A stretch of DNA of 64,000 bases from Corynebacterium sp. ACRQK (GTDB taxonomy: Bacteria > Actinomycetota > Actinomycetes > Mycobacteriales > Mycobacteriaceae): contig NZ_JAKRMU010000005.1 in assembly GCF_022345965.1 (NCBI RefSeq), positions 1 through 64,000 of the forward strand, given 5' to 3'. The notes under the pieces were generated by a model. The model was not told the origin of the DNA. It did not search any database and was given only the letters and a program-made list of their open reading frames with translations. Shown here in pieces: positions 55,782-63,951 of this stretch (within the stretch, counting starts at the first letter, position 1; each line of letters starts with the position of its first letter). The position numbers and the translations under genes were made by a program.

Positions 55782-56414
55782 GTGAACACCACCCCGAATC
55801 AAGTTGCCAAGAACGATCGACTCGTGTGGGTCGACTGCGAAATGACGGGCCTCGACCCGGACCAACACGTGCTCGTCGAGATTGCGGTGATTGTGACGGA
55901 TGCGGACCTCACCCCACTCGACGAGGGGCTGGACCTGGTGATTCACGCAACCGAACGCGACCTCGCCCGCATGGATGCCGTCGTGACGAAGATGCACGGC
56001 GAATCCGGCCTGACGGAACAGATCCGCGCCTCCGACATCACGCTGGAAGAAGCCGAGGAGCAGGTCCTCGACTACGTGAAAAAGCACGTGCCCACCGCAG
56101 GCGTGGCGCCACTGGCCGGCAACACCATCAGCGCGGACCGGAAGTTCATCAACCGCTACATGCCACACCTGGACCAGTACCTGCACTACCGCATGATCGA
56201 CGTCTCCAGCCTGAAGGAGCTCGCCCGCCGCTGGTATCCCCACGTGTACAACGGCCAGCCTGCTAAGGGGATGTCTCACCGCGCGCTGGCGGACATCAAA
56301 GAATCCATCCGCGAACTGGATTACTACCGCCGCGCGATGCTCGTGGAGGCAGACCCGTCGAACGCGGACGCGACGGCCGCGGCGAAGGCAGCGATGGAAC
56401 GCTTCCCGATCTAG
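55782..56414 (+). CDS. orn: Oligoribonuclease (DEDDh 3'-5' exonuclease)
   Basis: 210 residues from a GTG at 55782 with GAAAGGA upstream. ExoI motif [10 protein letters not shown] near residue 15, ExoII N-x-x-x-x-D in [10 protein letters not shown], and the late H-R-A-L-A-D-I of ExoIII. It degrades 2-5-mers of RNA left by other nucleases and pGpG. About 60 bp after cmrA; a motif copy (55733) sits in that spacer. Confidence 0.97.
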   Translation: MNTTPNQVAKNDRLVWVDCEMTGLDPDQHVLVEIAVIVTDADLTPLDEGLDLVIHATERDLARMDAVVTKMHGESGLTEQIRASDITLEEAEEQVLDYVKKHVPTAGVAPLAGNTISADRKFINRYMPHLDQYLHYRMIDVSSLKELARRWYPHVYNGQPAKGMSHRALADIKESIRELDYYRRAMLVEADPSNADATAAAKAAMERFPI

Positions 56415-56530
56415 CGCTGACCCCAGGGCCACCTAGGCCCGCCTAGGCCTGTTTCACCCCTCGCGAGCTGGCCTTTTGGTTAAGACGCAGGGCGTGGGCT
56501 AACATAAAATCCGCTGTTTTCAACAGCAAT

Positions 56531-56607
56531 GGTGACTGTAGTTCAGCTGGTAGAGCACTAGGTTGTGATCCTAGGTGTCGCGGGTTCGAGTCCCGTCAGT
56601 CACCCCA
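56531..56607 (+). tRNA. tRNA-His (anticodon GTG), CCA encoded
   Basis: G at -1 (56531) opposite C73, acceptor GTGACTG/CAGTCAC, anticodon loop TTGTGAT, T-arm GGTTCGAGTCC, and CCA at 56605-56607. The extra 5' G is the tRNA-His hallmark. Confidence 0.96.
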
Positions 56608-56628
56608 AATTTTTCTAAAGGTCTAGTG

Positions 56629-57132
56629 ATGCTAATGAGTAACACCGATCTTGAAGCAGCGTTTCGAGATGTCTTCCGCGGACATCCGGCGGGGGTAACG
56701 CTGATCACCGCGACCGTCGACGGCGCGCCCGTCGGCCTGACCGCATCGTCCGTATCCTCCCTTTCGCTTGACCCGCTGTCGATCAGTTTCTCGCTGATGA
56801 AGCGCACGGGTTCGGCAGGCAAATTGTTGCGGTCGAGCAGCATGTTGGTGCACTTTCTTAATGACGCCCAGTCCCCCATCGCGCACTCCTTCGCCACCTC
56901 GGGCGCGGATCGCTTCGCGGAATCTCAAGGGTGGGTGACCGCCGAGACGGGCGAGCCGCTGCTGCCGAACTCCCGGGCTGTGATGCGGGCGCGCATTGCG
57001 GATACGGCCCAGGCGGGGGAATCTACGCTGGTGGCTGCGGAGGTTCTGGACGTGTCGGAGATCTCCGACGATTCGGCGCTGCTTTTCCTGGGCCACCAGT
57101 TCTACAGCATCGCGGGGCTGCGCCCCTTCTAG
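56629..57132 (+). CDS. Flavin reductase-like protein (FMN-binding split barrel)
   Basis: 167 residues from the ATG at 56629 with AAAGG upstream. The flavin_Reduct pattern is clear: F-R-D-V-F-R-G-H-P-A-G-V-T-L-I-T at the start, G-L-T-A-S-S-V-S-S-L-S-L-D-P-L, and the barrel end H-Q-F-Y. It uses NAD(P)H to make reduced FMN or FAD for a partner mono-oxygenase. The LLM flavin enzyme at 60692 is a possible but unproven partner. It is directly downstream of tRNA-His. Confidence 0.87.
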   Translation: MLMSNTDLEAAFRDVFRGHPAGVTLITATVDGAPVGLTASSVSSLSLDPLSISFSLMKRTGSAGKLLRSSSMLVHFLNDAQSPIAHSFATSGADRFAESQGWVTAETGEPLLPNSRAVMRARIADTAQAGESTLVAAEVLDVSEISDDSALLFLGHQFYSIAGLRPF

Positions 57133-57238
57133 CGGCGGCGCGCTCGTGTGCAACGCGCACAGTTTGCGCCCCGCTCCCCCCCTTCGGGGAACGCACACGT
57201 CTCACCACGCTCCGTGCGCTTCGCTCGCTGCGCCCTCG

Positions 57239-57457
57239 CTATGCGCGGGTGGCCTCGTAGCCGGCCTCGTCGACCGCGTCGATGACCTGCTGATCCGTCA
57301 GCTCCCCTGCCGCCCCGTCGTGCTCGAACGTCAGCAGCCCCTTGTCTGCGCTGACCTCGATGTTCGTAACGCCCGGAAGGTTGGAAACTTCCTCCTTGAC
57401 GGCGTTTTCGCAGTGCCCGCAGCTCATTCCAGTGACGTTGTAGGTGTATGCGCTCAT
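57239..57457 (-). CDS. Heavy-metal-associated (HMA) domain protein, CopZ-like
   Basis: 72 residues forming one HMA domain. The metal motif is G-M-S-C-G-H-C with Cys 13 and 16, and the ferredoxin-like fold ends near residue 70. Free HMA proteins carry Cu(I) to P-type ATPases or repressors, but no copA or csoR lies in this window. AGAGAGG supports the ATG. Confidence 0.9.
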   Translation of the reverse strand: MSAYTYNVTGMSCGHCENAVKEEVSNLPGVTNIEVSADKGLLTFEHDGAAGELTDQQVIDAVDEAGYEATRA

Positions 57458-57845
57458 GATGTTCGCCTCTCTTTGTCGTTACTTTCGTAGCCTTCTTAAT
57501 ATTCAGCGCTTTTCGGCTCACTTTCATTCCACGGCGCCTAGCGAGTACGCCATAGTGAGAATGCCTTAGCCGGAATACTTTAGCGGGCATTCCTTAGCGC
57601 ACTGCATGGGCTCGCAGTGCCTGCAGCCTCCAAGATACGTGCGGTTGCGAGTGGGCTCCCCCCTCCCAAGGGAAAATGTCCCAAATCTTCCACTCTGTAT
57701 TTATAACTATTCTGTTTGCACTGTTCAGGGCACTTTGACAAATTCGTCAAACCCGAAAGGATCTCGAAAGTGGAAGATTTGCGACATTTGGGCTCCCCAG
57801 GACACTCCCCAGCCTCCAAACTCTCATGGACTAGCATTAATCACC
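57458..57845. other. 388-bp intergenic region with a MITE-like element
   Basis: No gene here. It holds the promoter of the HMA gene (minus), the upstream region of crtB (plus), and a 116-bp element with 21-bp imperfect terminal inverted repeats (57674-57789). The stretch is noticeably more A/T-rich between 57690 and 57760. Confidence 0.6.
57674..57789. mobile_element. MITE-like 116-bp element with 21-bp inverted termini
   Basis: AAATGTCCCAAATCTTCCACT (start 57674, end 57694) is repeated inverted at 57769-57789 with one mismatch in 21. The 74 bp between is A/T-rich and includes the small palindrome TTTGAC-N6-GTCAAA. It has no coding capacity. I see no clear target duplication, so it may instead be a long operator or hairpin. 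Confidence 0.5.
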
Positions 57846-58772
57846 ATGGCCCGCCTGCCCAAGCCCCATCTTCGCGCAAACCCCACCGCACACCCCAGCG
57901 CCAGCATCCACGACAACCCCGGCGCGCTGTACACGCAGGCCTCCACCGCCGCGGCCTCCCGCATCATCCGCCACTACTCCACCAGCTTCTACCTGGCCAG
58001 CGAACTCCTCGCGCCCACGATCAAGCTGCACATCCGCAACATCTACGCCCTCGCCCGCGTCGCGGATGAAATCGTCGACGGTACGGCTGAGGCGCTGGGC
58101 GTACCAGCCTGCGGCGTCACAAAATCCCTCGACGACTACGAACAGACCGCCCTCACGGCGCTGGACACCGGATTCAGCACCGACCCCATCGCGCACGCAT
58201 TCGCCACCACCGCGCGCTGGGCGGGGTTTGAACGATCCTGGACGGTGGATTTCTTCGCATCCATGCATTCGGACGCCCCCAGCTCCAGCCCCTTGCCACT
58301 TGCCGACTACGTGCACGGATCCGCGGGCGTGATCGGGTGGATGTGCAACGCGGTGTTCGCCACGCACGCCGAGCAAGCCGGGCGCCCACTGACCACGGAG
58401 CAACGCTCCCGCACCGACCAGGGCGCCTACGCACTGGGTAGCGCCTTCCAGAAGGTGAATTTCCTGCGAGACTATCAGGAGGATACGGTCGGGCTGCACC
58501 GCTCCTACCTGCCGAAACTCACCGAGGAGTCTAAGGTCGAGCTGGTTGCCGAAATCCGCGCGGAGCTTGCCCAGGCGCACGCCACCATGGCCCTACTGCC
58601 GCTGGCGGCCCGCGTCGGGGTGCTCGGCGCGCACGACCTGTTCGCCGCGTTGAACGAGCGTCTGGCCTGCACCCCCGTCGAGCAACTAAAAACGACCCGC
58701 GTGCGTGTGCCACGAGCCGAAAAGGCGAAGATCATCGCGCGCGCCGTCCCCCGCGCCGCGCGCCTGCGCTAG
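57846..58772 (+). CDS. crtB: Squalene/phytoene synthase family protein
   Basis: 308 residues from the ATG at 57846. The two Asp-rich motifs are A-R-V-A-D-E-I-V-D near residue 77 and L-R-D-Y-Q-E-D near residue 210, and the region Y-S-T-S-F-Y-L-A-S opens the fold. Members join two isoprenyl diphosphates. No other carotenoid genes lie nearby, so the product (phytoene or a shorter analogue) is uncertain. It ends exactly where the convergent transpeptidase gene ends, with no spacer. A motif copy is in the gene (58113). Confidence 0.88.
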   Translation: MARLPKPHLRANPTAHPSASIHDNPGALYTQASTAAASRIIRHYSTSFYLASELLAPTIKLHIRNIYALARVADEIVDGTAEALGVPACGVTKSLDDYEQTALTALDTGFSTDPIAHAFATTARWAGFERSWTVDFFASMHSDAPSSSPLPLADYVHGSAGVIGWMCNAVFATHAEQAGRPLTTEQRSRTDQGAYALGSAFQKVNFLRDYQEDTVGLHRSYLPKLTEESKVELVAEIRAELAQAHATMALLPLAARVGVLGAHDLFAALNERLACTPVEQLKTTRVRVPRAEKAKIIARAVPRAARLR

Positions 58773-59981
58773 CTACCCTTCCGTGTTCCCGGCCTTCCAG
58801 GTCTTCCACGGGATGTTCCAGTCGCCCAGGCCGTCGGAACCGTTCAGGGTCTCGCCCTGCGTGTTCTTCACCTCAACGATGTCGCCGCGCTTCATGTTGT
58901 TAAACACCCAGGCGGCATTCTCGGCGCTCACGTTGATGCAGCCATGCGAGGTGTTGGTGTTGCCTTGCGCGTACACGCTCCACGGCGCGGCGTGGATGTA
59001 AATACCGGAGTAGCTCATCTGCGTCGCGTACTGCACGTCCGTCACGTACGAGCCCGCGCCCGTCAGGCCGAACGTCGAAGAGTCCATGGTCAGTGTCTCA
59101 AACTGGTCGCCGATGATGTACTTGCCGTTCGGCGTGGGATACTGGTAATCCCGCCCCAGGGAAACCGGCATGGTCTGCACGGTCTTGCCGTTCTTCTTGA
59201 TGGTCATCATCTTGGTGCTGTCGTCCACGACGGCACGCATCGCGTCGCCGATAGTGAACTTCGCGCTGCGGTCTTCACCGCCGTACACGCCTTCGCCAAT
59301 CTTCGTGCCGTACAGGTCGGCCTTCACGTTGACTTTGGTGCCGGGCTTCCAGTACTTCTCTGGGCGCCAGCGCACTTCCTGGGCCGTGATCCAGTAGAAA
59401 GCACCTTCCACCTTCGGCGTAGTTTCCACGGTGATGGCATCTTCCACTGCCTTGCGGTTTTCCACGGGGGCGTCAAAACGAAGAGAGATGGTTTGGCCGA
59501 TGCCCACGGTCGAGCCGTCGAGCGGGGCGAGCGCGCCGTTGAGCGTCATGCCGGGGGTCATGGTGGTGAAGGTCTGCTCGAGCTTCTGGTCGCCGGACTT
59601 CGCGGTGAGGGTGTAGGTGCGCGAGTAGCCGAGCTTGGTGGGGACGGTCCACTCGGTCTTGTCCTCATTGAACTTACCCTTTACTTCCTCGCCTGCGTCG
59701 TTGGTCAGCGAGACCTTCTCGATCTTCTTGTCGCCCTTGACCTGCACGTGCTCGGTGACGTCGACCTCGGTGTCGCCGTCCTTCACGTTGGAGGTCAGCT
59801 TGTTTTCTTCCTTCTTCTCTTCGCCCTCGCCGTTCTCGCCGGTTGAGGCATTAGAGCTGATCTGCGGTTCGTCGCTGTCGCGGTCGATTGTGCACGATGC
59901 GGTGAAGGTAACTAGGGCGATACTTAGTGACGCCGCAGTGATCCGTGAGAAGGTTTGTCCGAAAACCTTGGTGTTGCGCAA
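58773..59981 (-). CDS. L,D-transpeptidase lipoprotein (LdtMt2 type)
   Basis: 402 residues from a TTG at 59981 with TTGGAG eight bases upstream; a TTG at 59993 is possible. A lipoprotein signal is present: a hydrophobic run ending T-A-S-C, with the lipidated Cys near residue 30. Two Ig-like domains (about residues 75-255) precede the YkuD domain with I-H-A-A-P-W and S-H-G-C-I-N-V (catalytic Cys). This enzyme makes 3-3 cross-links in peptidoglycan, acting outside the membrane. A motif copy (59469) codes F-D-A-P in the Ig region. Confidence 0.92.
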   Translation of the reverse strand: MRNTKVFGQTFSRITAASLSIALVTFTASCTIDRDSDEPQISSNASTGENGEGEEKKEENKLTSNVKDGDTEVDVTEHVQVKGDKKIEKVSLTNDAGEEVKGKFNEDKTEWTVPTKLGYSRTYTLTAKSGDQKLEQTFTTMTPGMTLNGALAPLDGSTVGIGQTISLRFDAPVENRKAVEDAITVETTPKVEGAFYWITAQEVRWRPEKYWKPGTKVNVKADLYGTKIGEGVYGGEDRSAKFTIGDAMRAVVDDSTKMMTIKKNGKTVQTMPVSLGRDYQYPTPNGKYIIGDQFETLTMDSSTFGLTGAGSYVTDVQYATQMSYSGIYIHAAPWSVYAQGNTNTSHGCINVSAENAAWVFNNMKRGDIVEVKNTQGETLNGSDGLGDWNIPWKTWKAGNTEG

Positions 59982-60364
59982 GACTAACTCCAAGAAAGGG
60001 AAAGGTGTGTGTAAGAAAAGTGACTGTCCTAAACTTTAACGCTTGGCTGCAGTGGAGCGTTAGTCATTTTGGCGGGTTCCAGCAGTTCGTAGCGTAAACG
60101 TTATAAACGGTGACTGGGTTTACGGTGAATGACTCGGCGAGGTCGGCGGCGTGGGGTGCGCTTGCGGGGCATGGGGCGTGCATGCGGGACGTCCGTGCGG
60201 GGCGCGTGCGAAGCATGAGGGGCGTATACGAAGCACCGGGGCGTGCGCATAAGCCCTGAACTCACACATCAATTTACCCGCTCTGACCAGGCGATTTGTA
60301 TTGTTATGTCATCTGGGTATAAAGTTTTCCACGTTGCCGAGGCGCATAGCGCTTCGAATAACGC
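59982..60364. other. 383-bp gene-free region with repeated G/C words
   Basis: Between the transpeptidase and tRNA-Lys. From about 60140 to 60250 there are reiterated words such as GGGGCGTG, GCATG and CGAAGCA in an imperfect array. A/T-rich sequence at 60290-60335 (TATAAAG) is a likely tRNA-Lys promoter. No coding capacity is convincing. Confidence 0.5.
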
Positions 60365-60437
<73 letters not shown>

Positions 60438-60691
60438 CAGTTCAACCCTCGTTCGCTTGGAATCCTACCGAGTGAGCGAGGGTTTTTGGTTTGTCTTCTC
60501 TCTTACGCCCCTCCGCCACCTCCAACGGGAATATCCGCCCTGTCAGAGCGGTTGTCGTTAGTTAGGAACGCAAGCGCACAGACAACGTAAGTCACGCAGC
60601 GCCGAAAGCAGTGAAAGCCGCCCTGCGGTTAGGCTCAACGCCGAAAGCAGTGCGAGCCCGCAAACCCCAACCAGGAGGCATCAACACCACC
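60438..60691. repeat. Spacer with a 13-bp direct repeat before the LLM gene
   Basis: GCCGAAAGCAGTG occurs at 60601-60613 and 60640-60652. The spacer ends with AGGAGG at 60673-60678, about 13 nt before the ATG at 60692, a longer gap than usual. Confidence 0.5.
60444..60487 (+). terminator. Terminator after tRNA-Lys
   Basis: AACCCTCG (60444-60451) pairs with CGAGGGTT (60477-60484), followed by TTTTT-GG. Confidence 0.85.
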
Positions 60692-61714
60692 ATGACGGAC
60701 ACGACGGCACACGACAACTCCCTAGCCCCGCTGAGCCTCCTCGACTTCGCCACTGTCTACAAGGGCGAGCGCCCCGCGGACGCCTTCGACCGCTCCGTCC
60801 AGTGGGCCCAGCAGGCCGAGAAGCTAGGATTCGAGCGCATCTGGTATTCCGAGCACCACAACATGAAGTCCATCGCCAGCTCCGCCCCCGCGGTCCTCAT
60901 CGCTCACATCGCGGCGAAGACTTCCACTATCAACCTGGGCGCGGGTGGCGTCATGCTCCCGAACCACGCCCCACTGGTCATCGCCGAGCAGTTCGGCACC
61001 CTTGCGGAACTACACCCCGGCCGCATTGACCTGGGCCTCGGCCGCGCGCCCGGTACCGACCAGATGACCTTGCGCGCCCTGCGCCGCGAGCCCTTCGCCG
61101 CGGAGACATTCCCGCAGGATGTCGCCGAGCTCTACGGATACCTCAACGGCCCGTCGAAAATCCCCGGCGTGGAGGCGGTGCCGGGTCGGCACACCAATGT
61201 GCCCCTGTACATCCTGGGCTCCTCTCTGTTCGGCGCGCAGCTGGCCGCGCACCTGGGTCTGCCGCATAGCTTCGCCAGCCACTTCGCGCCCGCCGCCCTC
61301 ACGCAGGCGGTGCAGATGTACCGCGATAATTACCAGCCCTCGGAAGCCCACCCAGAGCCCTACGTCATCGCCGCGGTCAACGTCACCGCCGCCGACACGC
61401 AGGAGGAAGCCGAGGAGCAGTTCCGCCAAGTCTGCCGCACCCGCGTGCGCGTCATGGCCGGCCGCGGCCGCAGCCTGACGGAGGAGGAGCTGGACATGCT
61501 CATCGATTCCCCCGCCGGCCAACAGATCCTGAATATGCTGCGCTACTCCGCCGTCGGCACGCGCGATGTTGTCCGCCGTTACCTCGAGGAGTTCCGTACG
61601 CACGCTCAAGCCGATGAGCTCATGGTGTCTCTGCAGTCGCCCTCGACATCTGAGTCGCTGCGGTCGATGGAGATTCTTGCGGACGCCGCCTCACTCTCCC
61701 CCACCCAGCACTAA
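60692..61714 (+). CDS. LLM-class flavin-dependent oxidoreductase (luciferase-like)
   Basis: 340 residues from the ATG at 60692, set by AGGAGG. TIM-barrel bacterial-luciferase fold: L-S-L-L-D-F-A-T-V near the start, W-Y-S-E-H-H-N-M-K near residue 60, G-A-G-G-V-M-L-P-N-H and G-L-G-R-A-P-G-T-D. This subset (MsnO8 type) uses FMNH2 supplied by a reductase; substrate not known. Operon of one. Confidence 0.88.
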   Translation: MTDTTAHDNSLAPLSLLDFATVYKGERPADAFDRSVQWAQQAEKLGFERIWYSEHHNMKSIASSAPAVLIAHIAAKTSTINLGAGGVMLPNHAPLVIAEQFGTLAELHPGRIDLGLGRAPGTDQMTLRALRREPFAAETFPQDVAELYGYLNGPSKIPGVEAVPGRHTNVPLYILGSSLFGAQLAAHLGLPHSFASHFAPAALTQAVQMYRDNYQPSEAHPEPYVIAAVNVTAADTQEEAEEQFRQVCRTRVRVMAGRGRSLTEEELDMLIDSPAGQQILNMLRYSAVGTRDVVRRYLEEFRTHAQADELMVSLQSPSTSESLRSMEILADAASLSPTQH

Positions 61715-61793
61715 CCACTAGGCCATCAGTCCCGCTCCCCTGGCGCTCCCGGTGTGTGCGGGCCACAGCGCCAGCTCCCCCTAACACAGCCCG

Positions 61794-62999
61794 CTAGCGC
61801 TGCGTTTCGCGTGGCTCCGGCCGCCCGTCGGCCGCGCCCGCGCCGAACACCCACCGGATGATCTGCGGCGCGTAAGCGCCCACCACCAGCATGGCGATCA
61901 TGCGCATCACTTGAATGACCGTGACAATCGGCTGGCTGCCAGCGTCGTGCGCAAATGCGAGAACGGCGTAGATGCCGCCCGGCACGGTGGCGAGGTAGGC
62001 GTCCAGAACCTTAAAGTCCCATAGGCCAGCGATGGCGAAGGCCGTGCCGATAGAGCTGGCGATCATCAGGGCGATCACGCCCAGGATCACGGGCAGGGCC
62101 TTCACGAACTGCCGCAGTGCGCCCTTCGTCAGGGTGCCGCCGGCCTGCACGCCGACCAGTGCGTAGGCCAGCTTTTCCAGCAGCCCGTTCGGCGCGATGA
62201 ACTCGTGCGGCACGCCGAACACCATCACGCCGATCATGGCGAACGCGATGCTCAGCAGCAGGTACGGCGAGCTGATGCTGAACCACCGCGCCGTCAGCCG
62301 CGTGAACGCCCACACGGCCAGCCCCACGACCACCGCGCCTACTATGCCCTGCCAGTTCGTCTGCAGGCCGTCGAGAAGGCTTTCTTTTCCTGTTGACGCC
62401 CCTTCGGCCGCATCTGCCTCGTCGCCCTCGACGCGGCCGAGTAGCGTGACCAGCCCGGGGAGTGTCAAGACGATGATGGATACGCGCAGGTACTGGGTGA
62501 GGGTGACAAAGCGCGTATCTGCGTTGAGCTCCCGGGAGAGCATCACCATCGCGCTGGCGCCGCCCGCGAGGGTGGCCAGCACCGACGTGGCCGGGCCAAC
62601 CCGGTGGATGCGCACCAGCAGCCAGGAGGCCAGTAGGCACACAGCCAGCGTGACGATCAGCGACATGGCCGTCGGGCCGGCATAGGAGACGATGGTGCCG
62701 AGGTCGATGGTGGTAAGGGGCGAGGAACACAAAAGGGCGATGATCACCTGGGAGGGGATCATCGCCTTTTTAGGCGGGCTGACCTGGCGGTCGCTGAAGA
62801 TGGCGTAGACGCCGAAGACGATCAGGAAGGAAAAGATCCAGGCGGCGGGTACGCCCACCGCTTCGCAGGCGAAACCTGCGGCGATCGACAGGACGGTCAG
62901 CAGGGCCAGAATGGCCAGCTTCGCGGGGCTGGGTAGTGTGAACCCGCCCGGCCTGGCGCTGCGTACAGTTTCGCCAGGCAGTGAGTCTGAGTCGGGCAA
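61794..62999 (-). CDS. AbrB-family (duplicated AbrB/AimR-type) integral membrane protein
   Basis: 401 residues from a TTG at 62999 (open frame continues but overlaps DUF3618). About ten helices in two similar halves, each with G-A-S-A-M / G-G-I-Y patterns (A-G-G-A-S-A-M-V-M-L and V-P-G-G-I-Y-A-V-L-A). These are 'AbrB duplication' proteins, sometimes linked to ammonia mono-oxygenase, function unknown. The start follows the DUF3618 stop within ~12 nt and a strong stem-loop lies between them. A motif copy (62394) lies in the soluble linker. Confidence 0.78.
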   Translation of the reverse strand: MPDSDSLPGETVRSARPGGFTLPSPAKLAILALLTVLSIAAGFACEAVGVPAAWIFSFLIVFGVYAIFSDRQVSPPKKAMIPSQVIIALLCSSPLTTIDLGTIVSYAGPTAMSLIVTLAVCLLASWLLVRIHRVGPATSVLATLAGGASAMVMLSRELNADTRFVTLTQYLRVSIIVLTLPGLVTLLGRVEGDEADAAEGASTGKESLLDGLQTNWQGIVGAVVVGLAVWAFTRLTARWFSISSPYLLLSIAFAMIGVMVFGVPHEFIAPNGLLEKLAYALVGVQAGGTLTKGALRQFVKALPVILGVIALMIASSIGTAFAIAGLWDFKVLDAYLATVPGGIYAVLAFAHDAGSQPIVTVIQVMRMIAMLVVGAYAPQIIRWVFGAGAADGRPEPRETQR

Positions 63000-63000
63000 C

Positions 63001-63021
63001 GCTACCCGCTTAGCGGGTAGC
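63001..63021 (-). promoter_or_regulatory. Perfect hairpin at the DUF3618-AbrB junction
   Basis: GCTACCCGC (63001-63009) pairs fully with GCGGGTAGC (63013-63021) with a 3-nt loop. It covers the DUF3618 stop codon and ends next to the likely TTG start of the next gene. There is no T run. Confidence 0.7.
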
Positions 63022-63288
63022 TGCCAGCAGGCGCTGGATTTCCTTGATCTGCTTCTTTTCCTTGCGCTTGGAGCCAACGGCCAGGGCGGTCAGCAGGACA
63101 ACACCGGCGACTACACCGCCAATGATCATCTGTACCTTCGGCTCCTTGAGGGTGTTCACGGCCTGGCCGCGAGCGTCATCCGCCAGGTTCTTCGGATCCG
63201 CACGGACGGACAGCTCCTCCAGCGTCCGTCCCAGCTGGTTGCGGGTGCGTTCAATGTCGCGCTGGATGGCATCGATGCTACGGGCCAC
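63010..63288 (-). CDS. DUF3618 membrane-anchored protein
   Basis: 92 residues from a GTG at 63288, with AGGGAG upstream. The pattern S-I-D-A-I-Q-R-D-I-E-R-T-R-N-Q-L then T-L-E-E-L is the DUF3618 signature. A single helix (G-G-V-V-A-G-V-V-L-L-T) near residue 65 and a basic tail follow. These small proteins are thought to act at the envelope, but function is unknown. Confidence 0.88.
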   Translation of the reverse strand: MARSIDAIQRDIERTRNQLGRTLEELSVRADPKNLADDARGQAVNTLKEPKVQMIIGGVVAGVVLLTALAVGSKRKEKKQIKEIQRLLAATR

Positions 63289-63363
63289 GGAAGTTTCTCC
63301 CTTATTCGAACGTTTAAGTGCTACCTGAACATTGTAAATGATCGCACCCGTCGGCGCTTTCGC

Positions 63364-63376
63364 TAGGGTGGAATGC
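63364..63376 (+). promoter_or_regulatory. Leaderless -10 element of bcp
   Basis: TAGGGT at 63364-63369, 7 nt, ATG at 63377; identical layout to pepN. Confidence 0.6.
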
Positions 63377-63868
63377 ATGACTGATAACAACAACACCACC
63401 GCAAACCAGCCCACCCGACTTGAGGTCGGCGACAAGGCCCCGGAGTTCACCCTGCCTAGTGATTCCGGCAAGAACGTAAGCCTGGCGGACTACGCGGGCC
63501 GCAAGGTCATCGTGTACTTCTACCCCAAGGCGGATACTCCCGGCTGCACCACTGAGGCCTGCGATTTCCGCGATTCCCTCACCGAGCTCAACGGCCAGGG
63601 CGTGGACGTGGTTGGTATTTCTCCCGACAAGGTAGAGGCTCTGGAGAAGTTCCGCGATAAGTACGAGCTGACCTTCCCCCTTCTTTCGGACGCCGACAAG
63701 TCCGTCATGGAAAGCTACGGCGCATTCGGAGAGAAGAAGAACTACGGGAAGATCGTCCAGGGCGTGATCCGCTCCACGTTCGTTATTGACGAGGAAGGCA
63801 AGATCGCCGTGGCGAAATACAACGTGAAGGCCACCGGGCACGTCGCGCGCATCGCCAAGGAGCTGTAG
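63377..63868 (+). CDS. bcp: Thioredoxin-dependent peroxiredoxin, BCP type
   Basis: 163 residues. A-P-E-F-T-L opens the fold, and K-A-D-T-P-G-C-T-T-E-A-C-D-F holds the peroxidatic Cys 57 and the second Cys 62 five residues later, as in classic BCP. It reduces H2O2 and organic peroxides with thioredoxin. A 14-residue Asn/Thr-rich N-terminal tail precedes the domain. Leaderless start. Followed by a hairpin and tRNA-Leu. Confidence 0.95.
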   Translation: MTDNNNTTANQPTRLEVGDKAPEFTLPSDSGKNVSLADYAGRKVIVYFYPKADTPGCTTEACDFRDSLTELNGQGVDVVGISPDKVEALEKFRDKYELTFPLLSDADKSVMESYGAFGEKKNYGKIVQGVIRSTFVIDEEGKIAVAKYNVKATGHVARIAKEL

Positions 63869-63904
63869 CGCCCGTGCCTGCGCATACCCGCGCTGCGCAG
63901 CACA

Positions 63905-63949
63905 CAGCCCCGCAACACAGGCGGGCAGTGCTGCGGGGCTGAAAAATTT
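63905..63949. terminator. Hairpin between bcp and tRNA-Leu
   Basis: CAGCCCCGCA (63905-63914) pairs with TGCGGGGCTG (63932-63941), followed by AAAAATTTT. It probably stops both convergent transcripts. Confidence 0.75.
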
Positions 63950-63951
63950 TG

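Noticed and set aside
51136-56593. 18-bp identity TGTCGCGGGTTCGAGTCC between tRNA-Arg (51136-51153) and tRNA-His (56576-56593), as possible island attachment sites
   Set aside because: It falls in the T-arm, which is conserved among tRNAs; the match stops at the acceptor stems, so it is not an att pair.
57639-57675. C-rich run near 57660 as part of a 6C RNA
   Set aside because: Only one run of six C and no pair of C-loop hairpins.
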